Assembly (NCBI RefSeq): GCF_029428675.1
Contig: NZ_JAJNEL010000001.1
Span: forward strand, 558,001 to 622,000
DNA length: 64,000 nucleotides
Direction of reading: 5' to 3'
Source of the DNA: Streptomyces sp. JH14
Lineage (GTDB): Bacteria > Actinomycetota > Actinomycetes > Streptomycetales > Streptomycetaceae
Below the pieces are notes generated by a model. It ran no database searches. It saw only the letters and a list, made by a program, of their open reading frames with translations, and was not told the DNA's origin. Below are positions 41,569-50,595 of this stretch, one piece after another. The translations under genes and the position numbers were made by a program. Position 1 is the stretch's first letter, and every line of letters starts with the position of its first letter.

Positions 41569-42000
41569 TCAGGTCTGGACGGGGACGGTCCAGGGAAGCT
41601 CGATCCAGACGGTCTTGCCTCCTTCAGCGGTCGGTGTGACCGTGAGCTGTCCGCCGCACTCCTTGGCCAGACAGCGGATGATCACCATGCCGCGCCCGTT
41701 GTCCTGCCGCACGGCGGCGGGCAGTCGCTGGGGCCAGCGCGGGTGGCTGTCCGTCACCCCGAGACGCAGTTGTTCCTCCCGCTCCAGCCGGAGGTCCACC
41801 GTGAACGTGGGCGACTGACCGAAGGTGTGCTGGACGGCGTTGGTGGCGAGCTCCGAGACGATGAGCCGGATGCTGTCGGCCACCTCGCTGTCATCGGCCA
41901 GACCCCAGTCGGTGAGCACGCCGGCCACGTATCTCCGGGCCGAGGAGACCGAAAGCGGCTCGCTCGGCAGAGTGACACGTGCTTCTTGATGGTCTGCCAT
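41569..42000 (-). CDS. RsbW-type ATP-binding (HATPase) regulatory protein
   Basis: A 143-residue single-domain GHKL ATPase of the anti-sigma-factor kinase type. The N box is IVSELATNAVQHTF; the ATP lid has DNGRGMVIIRCLAKECGG; it ends WIELPWTVPVQT. No transmembrane region. ATG 42000 has AAAGGGACGG upstream. It is divergent from the XRE-DUF5753 gene. Streptomyces WhiJ/AbaA loci combine such an ATPase with XRE and DUF397 genes, so a developmental signalling role is likely. Confidence 0.88.
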   Translation of the reverse strand: MADHQEARVTLPSEPLSVSSARRYVAGVLTDWGLADDSEVADSIRLIVSELATNAVQHTFGQSPTFTVDLRLEREEQLRLGVTDSHPRWPQRLPAAVRQDNGRGMVIIRCLAKECGGQLTVTPTAEGGKTVWIELPWTVPVQT

Positions 42001-42204
42001 GGCGAGCCGTCCCTTTCCCACCCGGACCGACCCGCGGTCGGTCCGGGATGCGCTTCGCGCCAGAGTGCCACTGATGCTGCCCTCCGCGACGGCGATCCAC
42101 CAAGATGTGCATATATCTGTCGCTCGATGCGGTGAACTCTGCCCCGGAAGCCCGCACATGGGCGGCACACTGGCCCCTCGGCACGAGGGGGAGGGAGGCC
42201 GCCC

Positions 42205-43062
42205 ATGCAGCATGGACCTGCGGTGCGCCGCCGCAAGCTCGGGGAGGAGCTGCGCGGTCTGCGCCATGCCTCCGGACTGACGAGCCGGGACGCGGCGCGG
42301 ATGGCCGGCTGGCATCAGTCGAAGGTGAGCCGGATCGAGACGGGTGTCAGCAGTGTGAAACCGGCCGATGTGAGCCGGCTGCTGGATGCCTACGGCGTGA
42401 ACGACCCACAGTTGCGAGCGCTCCTGAAGATGCTCGCCGGCTCGGCGGGCGGTGGCGGCACCGGCTGGTGGCATGCCTACCGAGGTCTCATCCCGCCCCA
42501 GTACCGGGACTTCATCAGTCTGGAGTCCCAGGCCAGAACCGCCCGCACGCTGGAAACCTCAGTGGTGCCGGGGCTGTTGCAGACCGCCGACTACGCCCGG
42601 GCGGTGACCCGTGCGTCGCTGGACGACCTGCCCGCCGGCCAGCTGGACTCGCTGGTGGAGGTGCGGCTCACCCGGCAGGGCGTACTGCGGACCGATCCGC
42701 CGCTGCGGCTGACCGCGGTGCTCGACGAAGCGGTGCTGCGACGCGAGGTCGGCGGGCGCCGGGTGATGCGGGACCAGCTGCGCCATCTGGCCCGGGTATC
42801 CCAACTACCGCACATACAACTGCAGTTGCTGCCCTTCTCGGTGGGTGGGTACGTAGGACTCACCGGGCCTTTCGTTATCTTCTCTTTTCCGAACACTTCT
42901 GATCTGGATGTGGTCGTACTCGACCATTTGACGAGTAGCCTCTATCTGGAGCGGAAAGAAGACCTTGAGGCGTACAGCTCGGCCTTCGCCACGATGCAGG
43001 CACACGCGCTGTCGCCGGAGCACTCGTTGGACCTGATCGCCGCAATAGACCGCGACGGTTAG
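42205..43062 (+). CDS. WhiJ-like XRE regulator with DUF5753 domain
   Basis: A 285-residue regulator. The helix-turn-helix occupies residues about 10-65 (LRGLRHASGLTSRDAARMAG, WHQSKVSRIETG). The DUF5753 (Scr1-type antitoxin-like) domain follows: YRDFISLESQARTARTLETS, VPGLLQTADYARAV, and FVIFSFPNTSDLDVVVLDH. ATG 42205 follows GAGGGAGGCCGCCC. A DUF397 gene begins 27 nt after the stop. Together with the divergent ATPase this is the standard Streptomyces WhiJ/AbaA-type module. Confidence 0.9.
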   Translation: MQHGPAVRRRKLGEELRGLRHASGLTSRDAARMAGWHQSKVSRIETGVSSVKPADVSRLLDAYGVNDPQLRALLKMLAGSAGGGGTGWWHAYRGLIPPQYRDFISLESQARTARTLETSVVPGLLQTADYARAVTRASLDDLPAGQLDSLVEVRLTRQGVLRTDPPLRLTAVLDEAVLRREVGGRRVMRDQLRHLARVSQLPHIQLQLLPFSVGGYVGLTGPFVIFSFPNTSDLDVVVLDHLTSSLYLERKEDLEAYSSAFATMQAHALSPEHSLDLIAAIDRDG

Positions 43063-43089
43063 GAACCTCAGACTGCCCGAGGGGGCCCG

Positions 43090-43296
43090 ATGCCCGATTG
43101 TCCCGCCCAGCAGGCGTTGCAGTGGCGGCGCAGCAGCCGCAGCACCGGAATGAACAACTGCGTGGAAGCAGCGTCCTTCGGTCCGGAGCTGCTTGCCGTG
43201 CGCGACTCCAAGGACGTGTCCAGGCCCCCGCTGCGGTTCTCCGCCGCGGCCTGGACGTCGTTCGTCTCCGGTCTGACCGGCGGTCCGGCCGGCTGA
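43090..43296 (+). CDS. DUF397 small protein
   Basis: A 68-residue member of DUF397, the effector partner of WhiJ-type regulators. Diagnostic text: WRRSSRSTGMNNCVEAA, VRDSKDV, and LRFSAAAWTSFVSGL. GAGGGGGCCCG precedes the ATG. Such proteins are thought to relieve DNA binding by their cognate XRE protein, which has led to toxin-antitoxin-like descriptions. No catalytic residues are evident. Confidence 0.92.
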   Translation: MPDCPAQQALQWRRSSRSTGMNNCVEAASFGPELLAVRDSKDVSRPPLRFSAAAWTSFVSGLTGGPAG

Positions 43297-43317
43297 CCGA
43301 CCCGATCGGGGCTGCGG

Positions 43318-44460
43318 TCAGGCCGTCGGGGCTGTCCGCAGCACGGTCTCCACCGCGGTCTCGATCTGCGCACCGGTCAGATCGGCCCGGGCGGTGAGCC
43401 GCAGCCGCGAGATCCCGTCCGGAACCGACGGGGGCCGGAAGCAGCCCACCGCCATCCCGGCCGCTCGGCAGTCGGCGGACCAGCGCACCGCCGCGTCCGG
43501 CGAAGGCGCCCGGACCGAGACGACGGCGGCGTCGGGGCGCACGGCGGTCAGCCCCGCCGCGGTCAGCCGTTCGTACAGGGCGGTGGCGACCGTACGGGCC
43601 CGGCCCGCCCGCTCCGGTTCGCGGCGCAGCAGTCGCAGGCTCGCGAGGGCGGCGCCCGCCGCGGCCGGTGCGAGCCCGGTGTCGAAGATGAACGTCCGGG
43701 CGGTGTTGACCAGGTGGTCGATCACCCGGGCCGGCCCGAGGACCGCTCCGCCCTGACTGCCCAGGGACTTGGAGAGGGTGACGGTGGTGACGATCCCGTC
43801 GTCCCCCGCGAGTCCGGCGGCGGCCGGGGCGCCGCGCCCGCCCTCTCCGAGTACGCCCAGACCGTGCGCGTCGTCCACGAGCAGCGCGGCCCGATGCGTA
43901 CGGCAGACGTCGACCAGTTCGCGCAGCGGTGCGGCGTCGCCGTCCACGGAGAAGACGGAGTCGGTGACGGCCAGGGCGCGGCCGTCGTGCGCGTGCAGCG
44001 CCTTGGCGACGGCCTCGGGGTCGGCATGCGGTACGACGGCGGTCTCGGCGCGGGAGAGCCGGCAGCCGTCGACGATGGAGGCGTGGTTGCCCGCGTCGGA
44101 GACGATCAGGGAGCCCCGGCCGGTGAGGGCGGTGAGCGCGGCGAGATTGGCCGCGTAGCCGGAGGAGAGGACCAGGGCGGCCTCGAAACCGCAGAATGCG
44201 GCCAGTTCGCGTTCGAGTTCGGCGTGCAGTGCGGTGGAGCCGGTGACCAGCCGGGAGCCGGTGGCGCCCGCTCCCCACCGTTGCGCGGCTTCGGCGGCGG
44301 CCGCGGTCACCTCGGGGTGCCGGGTGAGGCCCAGGTAGTCATTGCTCGCGAGGTCCAGCAGTTCCGGTTCGGCGGGCCGGGCGCGGAGCGTGCGGACGAG
44401 TCCGGCATCCGCACGGCGGCGGGCCTCGTCGTCGATCCATTCGAACGGGGCGAAGGGCAT
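43318..44460 (-). CDS. bioF: 8-amino-7-oxononanoate synthase
   Basis: PLP enzyme condensing pimeloyl-thioester with alanine in biotin synthesis. The 380-residue protein shows [43 protein letters not shown] and the PLP Lys in [15 protein letters not shown] 44460 starts [10 protein letters not shown]. It is divergent from bioB over 144 bp, an arrangement expected to share a biotin-responsive control region. Confidence 0.92.
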   Translation of the reverse strand: MPFAPFEWIDDEARRRADAGLVRTLRARPAEPELLDLASNDYLGLTRHPEVTAAAAEAAQRWGAGATGSRLVTGSTALHAELERELAAFCGFEAALVLSSGYAANLAALTALTGRGSLIVSDAGNHASIVDGCRLSRAETAVVPHADPEAVAKALHAHDGRALAVTDSVFSVDGDAAPLRELVDVCRTHRAALLVDDAHGLGVLGEGGRGAPAAAGLAGDDGIVTTVTLSKSLGSQGGAVLGPARVIDHLVNTARTFIFDTGLAPAAAGAALASLRLLRREPERAGRARTVATALYERLTAAGLTAVRPDAAVVSVRAPSPDAAVRWSADCRAAGMAVGCFRPPSVPDGISRLRLTARADLTGAQIETAVETVLRTAPTA

Positions 44461-44519
44461 GTCGGCGGTCCCTTTTGTAGGCAGCTCACAGACCCTAACC
44501 GGGGGCGCAGTCGGGCATG

Positions 44520-44535
44520 GTGTGGCAATACACAC
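44520..44535. promoter_or_regulatory. GTGTG-N6-CACAC inverted repeat between bioF and bioB
   Basis: GTGTG (44520-44524) and CACAC (44531-44535) form a symmetric site in the shared promoter region, 70 nt before bioB. It is a candidate operator for a biotin regulator. Which protein would bind is unknown; it does not match the BirA or BioQ sites I know. Confidence 0.3.
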
Positions 44536-44604
44536 ACCCTCTGCCGGCGCTGTTGTCCGGTTCCTCCTTGGCTGCGGGTGGTGGAGTAGGCAAGGATCAT
44601 CGCC

Positions 44605-45789
44605 ATGGATCTCCTGAACACGCTGGTGGACAAGGGGCTGCGGCGCGAGCTGCCGACCCGCGAAGAAGCCCTCGCCGTGCTGGCGACCTCCGACGACGAC
44701 CTGCTCGAGGTGGTGGCCGCGGCCGGAAAGGTGCGCCGCCAGTGGTTCGGCCGGCGCGTGAAGCTGAACTATCTGGTCAATCTCAAGTCCGGACTCTGCC
44801 CGGAGGACTGCTCGTACTGCTCGCAGCGCCTCGGCTCCAAGGCGGAGATCCTCAAGTACACCTGGCTGAAACCGGACGAGGCGTCGAAGGCCGCCGCTGC
44901 CGGGGTGGCGGGCGGCGCGAAGCGCGTCTGCCTGGTGGCGAGCGGCCGCGGCCCGACCGACCGGGACGTCGACCGGGTGTCGCAGACCATCGAGGCGATC
45001 AAGGAACAGAACGAGGGCGTCGAGGTGTGTGCCTGCCTCGGGCTGCTCTCCGACGGACAGGCGGACCGGCTGCGGTCGGCGGGCGCCGACGCGTACAACC
45101 ACAACCTCAATACGTCCGAGGGGACGTACGGGGACATCACCACCACCCACACCTATGCGGACCGGGTGCAGACCGTGCAGCAGGCGCAGGCGGCGGGGCT
45201 CTCCGCGTGCTCCGGGCTGATCGCCGGGATGGGCGAGAGCGACACGGACCTGGTCGACGTCGTCTTCTCGCTGCGTGAACTGGACCCGGACTCGGTTCCG
45301 GTGAACTTCCTGATCCCGTTCGAGGGGACCCCGCTCGCCAAGGAGTGGAACCTCACTCCGCAGCGCTGCCTGCGCATTCTGGCGATGGTCCGGTTCGTCT
45401 GCCCGGATGTCGAGGTCCGGCTCGCGGGCGGCCGCGAGGTGCATCTGCGCTCCATGCAGCCGCTCGCCCTGCACCTGGTCAACTCGATCTTCCTGGGCGA
45501 CTATCTGACCAGCGAAGGCCAGGCCGGGCAGGCGGATCTGGACATGATCGCGGACGCCGGTTTCGAGGTGGAGGGCGCGGGCACGACGACGCTGCCCCGA
45601 CACCGTACGGAGGCGGGGGCCGAGCCGGGGACCGGCGGCGGTTGCGGTGGGCACTCCGGGGGCTGTGCGCCCTGCGGTGAGGCGGCCGACGAGCCCTCGA
45701 CCGCCGGGGCCGAAGCTCCGGCCGCGCGTACGGACCTGGTGGCGGTCCGCCGTCGCGGCGCGGGGACGGATGTCGCGCCCAATGCCTGA
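44605..45789 (+). CDS. bioB: Biotin synthase with Cys/His-rich C-terminal tail
   Basis: Radical-SAM enzyme inserting sulfur into dethiobiotin. The [4Fe-4S] motif is CPEDCSYC (Cys65, 69, 72). [13 protein letters not shown] and [10 protein letters not shown] are core TIM-barrel blocks; the [2Fe-2S]-side residues lie in RLAGGRE. The 394-residue length exceeds E. coli BioB by about 50. The extra tail contains [13 protein letters not shown], possibly a metal site. ATG 44605 follows GGCAAGGATCATCGCC. The stop overlaps the bioA start by 8 nt. Confidence 0.95.
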   Translation: MDLLNTLVDKGLRRELPTREEALAVLATSDDDLLEVVAAAGKVRRQWFGRRVKLNYLVNLKSGLCPEDCSYCSQRLGSKAEILKYTWLKPDEASKAAAAGVAGGAKRVCLVASGRGPTDRDVDRVSQTIEAIKEQNEGVEVCACLGLLSDGQADRLRSAGADAYNHNLNTSEGTYGDITTTHTYADRVQTVQQAQAAGLSACSGLIAGMGESDTDLVDVVFSLRELDPDSVPVNFLIPFEGTPLAKEWNLTPQRCLRILAMVRFVCPDVEVRLAGGREVHLRSMQPLALHLVNSIFLGDYLTSEGQAGQADLDMIADAGFEVEGAGTTTLPRHRTEAGAEPGTGGGCGGHSGGCAPCGEAADEPSTAGAEAPAARTDLVAVRRRGAGTDVAPNA

Positions 45790-47086
45790 GCCCTTCTCCC
45801 TCCCGGAGTTGCGGACCCTGGACCGGGCCCATGTCTGGCATCCGTACGGCCCGATGCCGGGCCGTCAGGAGCCGCTGATCGTGGAGTCCGCGTCCGGAGT
45901 ACGTCTCCGGCTCGCCGAACCGGCCCATGGGCAGCACGAGTTGGTCGACGGCATGGCGTCGTGGTGGTCGGCGGTGCACGGCTACAACCACCCGGTACTC
46001 AACGAGGCGGCGCGCGGTCAGCTGGACCGGATGAGCCATGTGATGTTCGGCGGGCTCACCCATGAGCCCGCCGTGCGGCTGGCGGCCCGGCTCGTCGAGA
46101 TCACGCCGGAACCGTTGCGTCATGTCTTCCTCGCCGACTCCGGCTCGGTGTCGGTCGAGGTCGCGGTGAAGATGTGCCTCCAGTACTGGCACTCGACCGG
46201 ACGGCCGGCGAAGAAGCGGCTGCTGACCTGGCGCGGCGGCTACCACGGGGACACCTGGCAGCCGATGTCGGTGTGCGACCCCGAGGGCGGCATGCACGGG
46301 CTGTGGTCGGGCGCGCTGCCCCGGCAGGTATTCGCCGACGAGCCGCCGGGCGGTTTCGTCGCGGAGCCGGACGCCGCGTACGTACGGCATCTGCGGGACC
46401 TGATCGCGCGCCACGCCGATGAGCTGGCCGCGGTGATCGTGGAGCCGGTGGTGCAGGGTGCGGGCGGGATGCGCTTCCACTCCCCCGGATATCTGCGGGC
46501 ACTTCGCGAGGCGTGCGATGCGCATGACGTGCTGCTGGTCTTCGACGAGATCGCCAGTGGTTTCGGACGTACGGGAAAGCTGTTCGCCGCCGAGCACGCC
46601 GGCGTCTCCCCCGACGTCATGTGTGTCGGCAAGGCGCTGACCGGCGGATATCTGACGATGGCCGCGACGCTGTGCACCTCACGGGTGGCGGACGGCATCT
46701 CACGCGGCGAAGTGCCGGTGCTGGCGCACGGGCCGACGTTCATGGGCAATCCGCTGGCCGCCTCGGTGGCCCTTGCCTCGATCGACCTGCTGCTCGGCCA
46801 GGACTGGCAGCGGGAGGTCGAACGCCTGGAGGCGGGGCTGAGGGACGGTCTTGCCGGTGCGCGTTCCCTCCCCGGCGTACGGGACGTACGCGTCCTGGGC
46901 GCGATCGGCGTCGTACAGCTCGATCACGACGTGGACATGGCTGCGGCCACCGAGGCTGCGGTCCGCGAGGGCGTGTGGCTGCGTCCGTTCCGGGACCTGA
47001 TCTACACGATGCCGCCGTATGTGACCGAGGACGACGATCTGACGCGTATCTGCCGTGCGGTGTGCGCGGCGGCGCGGGAGGGCTGA
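45782..47086 (+). CDS. bioA: Adenosylmethionine-8-amino-7-oxononanoate aminotransferase
   Basis: Class III PLP aminotransferase converting KAPA to DAPA using S-adenosylmethionine as amino donor. The 434-residue protein has [10 protein letters not shown] and [16 protein letters not shown] near the start (BioA hallmarks). [15 protein letters not shown] is the PLP Asp region and [12 protein letters not shown] carries the Schiff-base Lys. ATG 45782 lies inside the bioB 3' end, so translation is coupled. Confidence 0.95.
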   Translation: MPEPFSLPELRTLDRAHVWHPYGPMPGRQEPLIVESASGVRLRLAEPAHGQHELVDGMASWWSAVHGYNHPVLNEAARGQLDRMSHVMFGGLTHEPAVRLAARLVEITPEPLRHVFLADSGSVSVEVAVKMCLQYWHSTGRPAKKRLLTWRGGYHGDTWQPMSVCDPEGGMHGLWSGALPRQVFADEPPGGFVAEPDAAYVRHLRDLIARHADELAAVIVEPVVQGAGGMRFHSPGYLRALREACDAHDVLLVFDEIASGFGRTGKLFAAEHAGVSPDVMCVGKALTGGYLTMAATLCTSRVADGISRGEVPVLAHGPTFMGNPLAASVALASIDLLLGQDWQREVERLEAGLRDGLAGARSLPGVRDVRVLGAIGVVQLDHDVDMAAATEAAVREGVWLRPFRDLIYTMPPYVTEDDDLTRICRAVCAAAREG

Positions 47087-47089
47087 GAC

Positions 47090-47785
47090 ATGCCGGTACT
47101 GGTGGTGAGCGGCACGGGTACGGAGATCGGAAAGACGGTCGTCACGGCGGCGTTGGCGGCTGTGGCAGTCGCCTCCGGGCGTTCGGTGGCCGTGCTCAAG
47201 CCGGCTCAGACGGGTGTCGCGCCGGGAGAGCCGGGCGATGTGTTCGAGGTGCTCCGGCTGGCGGGTGAGACGGTCACCGGCCTCGAACTGGCGCGTTTCC
47301 CGGAGCCGTTGGCGCCGGACACGGCGGCCCGGCGGGCGGGCATGGCGCCCGTGCGCCCGGAACGGATCGCGGAGGCGGCCGAAAAGCTCGCGGCCGAGCA
47401 CGATCTGGTGCTCGTCGAGGGGGCCGGCGGGCTGCTCGTACGGTACGACGAGAAGGGCGCCACGCTCGCGGACGCGGCCCGGTTGCTGGCCGCTCCGGTC
47501 CTGGTCGTGGCGTCGGCCGGGCTCGGCACACTCAACACGACCGCGCTGACCTCGGAGGCCTTGCGGGCGCGGGGGCTCAGCTGCCCGGGTGTGGTGGTGG
47601 GCAGCATGCCCGCCGAGCCGGACCTGGCCGCGCGCTGCAATCTCGGCGATCTGCCGGTGGCGGCGGGCGCACCACTGCTGGGTGTGGTGCCGGCCGGGGC
47701 GGGGGCGCTGGCGCCCGTCGACTTCCGTGCCCGGGCGGCGAGTTGGCTGACGGCGGAACTCGGCGGAAACCGGGTGGCCGATTGA
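47090..47785 (+). CDS. bioD: Dethiobiotin synthetase
   Basis: ATP-dependent carboxylase/cyclase forming the ureido ring of dethiobiotin. The 231-residue protein has the P-loop [15 protein letters not shown] and KPAQTG in the substrate site. [19 protein letters not shown] is a metal/ATP region. It starts 3 nt after the bioA stop. The cluster bioF/bioBAD lacks pimeloyl-making bioC/bioH here. Confidence 0.95.
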   Translation: MPVLVVSGTGTEIGKTVVTAALAAVAVASGRSVAVLKPAQTGVAPGEPGDVFEVLRLAGETVTGLELARFPEPLAPDTAARRAGMAPVRPERIAEAAEKLAAEHDLVLVEGAGGLLVRYDEKGATLADAARLLAAPVLVVASAGLGTLNTTALTSEALRARGLSCPGVVVGSMPAEPDLAARCNLGDLPVAAGAPLLGVVPAGAGALAPVDFRARAASWLTAELGGNRVAD

Positions 47786-47928
47786 GCGGCTGAGCGGCTC
47801 GGGACGGGGGAGAATCAAGTTAGCCGTACTTTGCCGGCCGGGTTCTCGCATCGGGCGGCTCCGGTCGGTCGGGCCCTCCCACCGACCGAACCGTGCGGTG
47901 CGGCCGGGTCCTGTCGAGGAGGTTCGTC

Positions 47929-48606
47929 ATGCATCTGCGGAGCACGAAGATCCCGAAGGACGCGGTGTATCACCCGGTCTTCGCCCGGTTCTACGCCCGC
48001 ATGAGCGTGGCGGCGGAGACCAGGGCGGGGATGGCGGCCATCCGCGCGGAACTGCTCGCCGGCCTGTCCGGACGCATCATCGACGTCGGCGTGGGCAACG
48101 GCCTGAACTTCGCCCACTACCCGCTCGCCGTCTCCGAGGTGGTGGCGATCGAACCCGAGCGGTGCCTGCGTCAGCTCGCGGTGCGGTCCGCGCTGCGCGC
48201 CGGCATCCCGGTGGATGTCGTGCCGGGGTGCGCGGAGGCGCTTCCGGTGAAGAGCGAGGCGTTCGACGGGGCCGTCGCCTCACTGGTGCTGTGCACCGTG
48301 CGGAATGTGGAACGGTCGCTCGCGGAGATCGTGCGGGTGCTGCGTCCCGGCGGGGAGCTGCGCTTCTTCGAACACGTGCGGGCCGACGACCGGGCCATGG
48401 CGGCCACGCAGCGGGCGCTGGACCGCACGGTGTGGCCGTTGGTGTGCGGCGGGTGCCATACGTCGCGCGACACCCTCGCCGCGATCGAGAGGGCCGGGTT
48501 CGTGGTGGAGGAGTACCGCAGGGTCAGGATGCCGGAGTGGGGCATCCGGCTCCCCACCTCCTCGTGCATCCTGGGCGTGGCCCGCCGGACGACGGTGGTG
48601 GACTGA
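47929..48606 (+). CDS. Class I SAM-dependent methyltransferase
   Basis: A 225-residue methyltransferase. Motif I is IIDVGVGNGLNFAHY with the acidic SAM-ribose residue in VVAIEPE; motif III-like text VASLVLCTVRNVER and RVLRPGGELRFFEHVR follow. The substrate-side C-terminus ends with PTSSCILGVARR. GAGGAGGTTCGTC precedes ATG 47929. It follows bioD by 143 bp, probably with its own promoter. It resembles the UbiE/phospholipid-type branch rather than BioC, and its substrate is unknown. Confidence 0.87.
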   Translation: MHLRSTKIPKDAVYHPVFARFYARMSVAAETRAGMAAIRAELLAGLSGRIIDVGVGNGLNFAHYPLAVSEVVAIEPERCLRQLAVRSALRAGIPVDVVPGCAEALPVKSEAFDGAVASLVLCTVRNVERSLAEIVRVLRPGGELRFFEHVRADDRAMAATQRALDRTVWPLVCGGCHTSRDTLAAIERAGFVVEEYRRVRMPEWGIRLPTSSCILGVARRTTVVD

Positions 48607-48669
48607 CCCGTCGGTCCGGCTGATCCCGCCGCCCCGCCCTGCGCAACGCAGCCCGTCCGGACGCAGGAC

Positions 48670-49041
48670 TCACAGACTCCACTGGCGGAGCTCGTCGGCG
48701 ATGGCGCGGACGTCGGCCTTGCCCTCCTTGGCCAGCCGGGCCAGATCGCGCACCTGCTCGGGCGACGTGATGACCTTCAGCCCCGAGGCGACGAGATAGC
48801 CGTACGCCACGGCGGAGGCGAACATCGCGTTGGAGTGTTCCAGCGCGGGAACATGGAGCAGCAACTGCAGAAGTGCTGCGGCCCTTGAGTACGGGTCGCT
48901 GTAGACAGAGCTGCCGAAGATCTCCGCCTCGTGGCGGGCGACCGCGGCAACGAGCGCGCCCCAGTCGACGACCTGTGGATCACCGGGCGTCTTGTGCTCG
49001 GCGACCATGAGCAGCCAGGAAAGGTCGATCCGGAGGTTCAA
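48670..49041 (-). CDS. Fic/Doc-like toxin with degenerate active-site motif
   Basis: A 123-residue protein, downstream partner of the RHH antitoxin; its TTG start at 49041 overlaps the antitoxin stop (TTGA). ATG 49008 is an alternative. The helical fold aligns with Doc (VYSDPYSRAAALLQLLLHVP, AVAYGYLVASGLKVITSPEQ). Where Doc has HxFxxANKR, this protein has HVPALEHSN: the His remains but Phe, the glycine/Asn position and the Lys/Arg are replaced. Enzymatic AMP or phosphate transfer in the known manner therefore looks unlikely. The family is common in Streptomyces, labelled as Fic-type toxin. Confidence 0.75.
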   Translation of the reverse strand: MNLRIDLSWLLMVAEHKTPGDPQVVDWGALVAAVARHEAEIFGSSVYSDPYSRAAALLQLLLHVPALEHSNAMFASAVAYGYLVASGLKVITSPEQVRDLARLAKEGKADVRAIADELRQWSL

Positions 49042-49265
49042 CGGGTGCCTTTGCGCTCCGGGCCGAACTCCTCGGCGAACACCGACTCGTACTGCTTCAT
49101 GAAGTCGGCAGCAGCCTCGACAAACGTATGTCCGACCTCGCCGGCATCCTGTCTGACCAGCTCCTCTATGTAGCGATTCACGCTCATCCCCCGTTGCAGC
49201 GCGCGCTGCCGCGCCGCTTCGGCGGTGGCCTCGTCCACTCGTACGTTCAGCTGGGTCTTGGGCAC
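49038..49265 (-). CDS. Ribbon-helix-helix antitoxin
   Basis: A 75-residue protein opening MPKTQLNVRVDEATAEAARQ, then RALQRGMSVNRYIEELVRQD, a clean ribbon-helix-helix fold. The acidic C-terminal arm (FMKQYESVFAEEFG) would mask the toxin. The GTG start at 49265 coincides with the predicted transcription start, so the mRNA is probably leaderless. It is coupled to the Fic-like gene by a 4-nt overlap. Confidence 0.87.
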   Translation of the reverse strand: MPKTQLNVRVDEATAEAARQRALQRGMSVNRYIEELVRQDAGEVGHTFVEAAADFMKQYESVFAEEFGPERKGTR

Positions 49266-49271
49266 GCTTAC

Positions 49272-49301
49272 ACGCTAGCGCGGGACTGCTAGCACCGGCA
49301 A
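49272..49301 (-). promoter_or_regulatory. Promoter with twin GCTAGC sites of the antitoxin-toxin operon
   Basis: On the minus strand TTGCCG (49301-49296) and TAGCGT (49277-49272) are separated by 18 nt. Two copies of GCTAGC lie at 49288-49293 and 49274-49279, one in the spacer and one on the -10. CTAG is rare in Streptomyces, so two copies 14 nt apart mark a probable RHH operator. Confidence 0.6.
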
Positions 49302-49385
49302 GAGGGGCGTTTCGGCACACGGAGCCACGCGTCCTTGGCAGAGTGTGTGTCCCATCCATCGATCAACCCGGCGCGAGGAGAGGCC

Positions 49386-50270
49386 ATGGCGAGGCCGTTT
49401 CGATTCGGAGTGAACCTGCTGACGCCCGCCGGCAGCCGGGCGCAGTGGCGTACGCGTTGCCGGCGCGCGGAGCAGCTCGGCTACGACGTCATTCAGGTCC
49501 CCGACCATCTGGGCACGTCGGCCCCCTTTCCGGCACTGGTCGCGGCCGCCGAGGCCACCGAGCGGCCGCGTGTCGGCACCTTCGTGCTCAACGCCGGCTT
49601 CTGGAACCCGACGCTGCTGGCCCGCGAGGCTGCGGGGACGGATGCGCTGACCGACGGGCGCCTGGAACTGGGCATCGGGACCGGATACGTGGGCGACGAG
49701 CACGACCGAGCGGGTATCGAATTCCTCTCCCCCGGCGGCCGGGTGAACCATCTGCGGCACACGGTCGAGGAGTTGGACCGCCTGCTGTGCGACGAGACCG
49801 GGCTCCCGCGGTCCGCGCAGAAGCCGCGGCCGCCGCTGCTGATCGGCGGGAACGGGGACCGGGTCCTGCAATTGGCGGCACGGTTCGCGGAGATCGTCGC
49901 GTTCACCGGAGCCGGCACCGACCGGACCGGCAAGCTCGCCCCCCTCACCGCCGATCAGCTCGACGAGCGCGTCGCCGCCTACCGGGGGTTCGCCGCAGGG
50001 CGGGAGAGCCCTGCCGAACTGAACCTGCTGATCCAGTGCGTCCGGATCACGCGCGACCGCCGTGCAGCCGTGCGCGAGGTGCTGCCGAGGACACCTCGTC
50101 TCGACGAGGACCAGGCCCTGGCCCTGCCGCTGTACATCCTGGGCACGGTCGGGCAGATGGCCGAACAGCTCAGGGAGCAGCGGGAGCGCTACGGCTTCTC
50201 CTACCTGACGGTGCTGGAGCGGGACATGGAGGCGTTCGCCCCGGTCCTCGAGGAACTTGCCGGGAGCTGA
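49386..50270 (+). CDS. LLM-class F420-dependent oxidoreductase
   Basis: A 294-residue luciferase-like monooxygenase-family barrel. It opens MARPFRFGVNLLTPAGSRAQ. Typical text includes YDVIQVPDHLG, DGRLELGIGTGYVGDEH and PLLIGGNGDRVLQLAARFAEIV. The cofactor in this actinobacterial subgroup is usually F420 rather than FMN. Substrate unknown. GCGAGGAGAGGCC precedes ATG 49386. It stands alone. Confidence 0.88.
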   Translation: MARPFRFGVNLLTPAGSRAQWRTRCRRAEQLGYDVIQVPDHLGTSAPFPALVAAAEATERPRVGTFVLNAGFWNPTLLAREAAGTDALTDGRLELGIGTGYVGDEHDRAGIEFLSPGGRVNHLRHTVEELDRLLCDETGLPRSAQKPRPPLLIGGNGDRVLQLAARFAEIVAFTGAGTDRTGKLAPLTADQLDERVAAYRGFAAGRESPAELNLLIQCVRITRDRRAAVREVLPRTPRLDEDQALALPLYILGTVGQMAEQLREQRERYGFSYLTVLERDMEAFAPVLEELAGS

Positions 50271-50595
50271 CCGCGTGACGGTTTCCGCTCGGCCGGGATG
50301 CCCGTACCGATGTCCAGGAACTGCGAGCCGTACCGAACTCCGTTTCCCAGATGGGGTGAAGCGCTGCGTCGGCGCAGTCGGTCACAGCAACTCTGCCGTC
50401 CCGTACAGGCATTGGACCGAGGGAAATCCCGGCCACGACGACCGTGCCCGCCTCCGCCCCCGCCGACGACTCCTCGGGCCCTCAAGCGGGCCACGGGGAA
50501 GCGGAGGCCGGCGCATTCCCGGATCACCGGCCGAGCCACCTGTTCGGTACGGAAACCGTTGGCCGAACAGGTCGGCGCTCTGCTTGGCTCGCCCC
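50271..50595 (+). other. 325-bp gap with a strong hairpin before the GNAT gene
   Basis: No gene seen. ACCTGTTCGG (50538-50547) pairs perfectly with 50563-50572, and inside it ACGG (50549-50552) pairs with CCGT (50556-50559) around an AAA loop. This gives a 14-bp stem with a small internal bulge. It ends 23 nt before the start codon at 50596. Confidence 0.5.

Noticed and set aside
47929..48606. Methyltransferase next to the bio genes as BioC
   Set aside because: It has its own promoter-sized gap and lacks BioC-like character; its text fits a generic UbiE-type methyltransferase.
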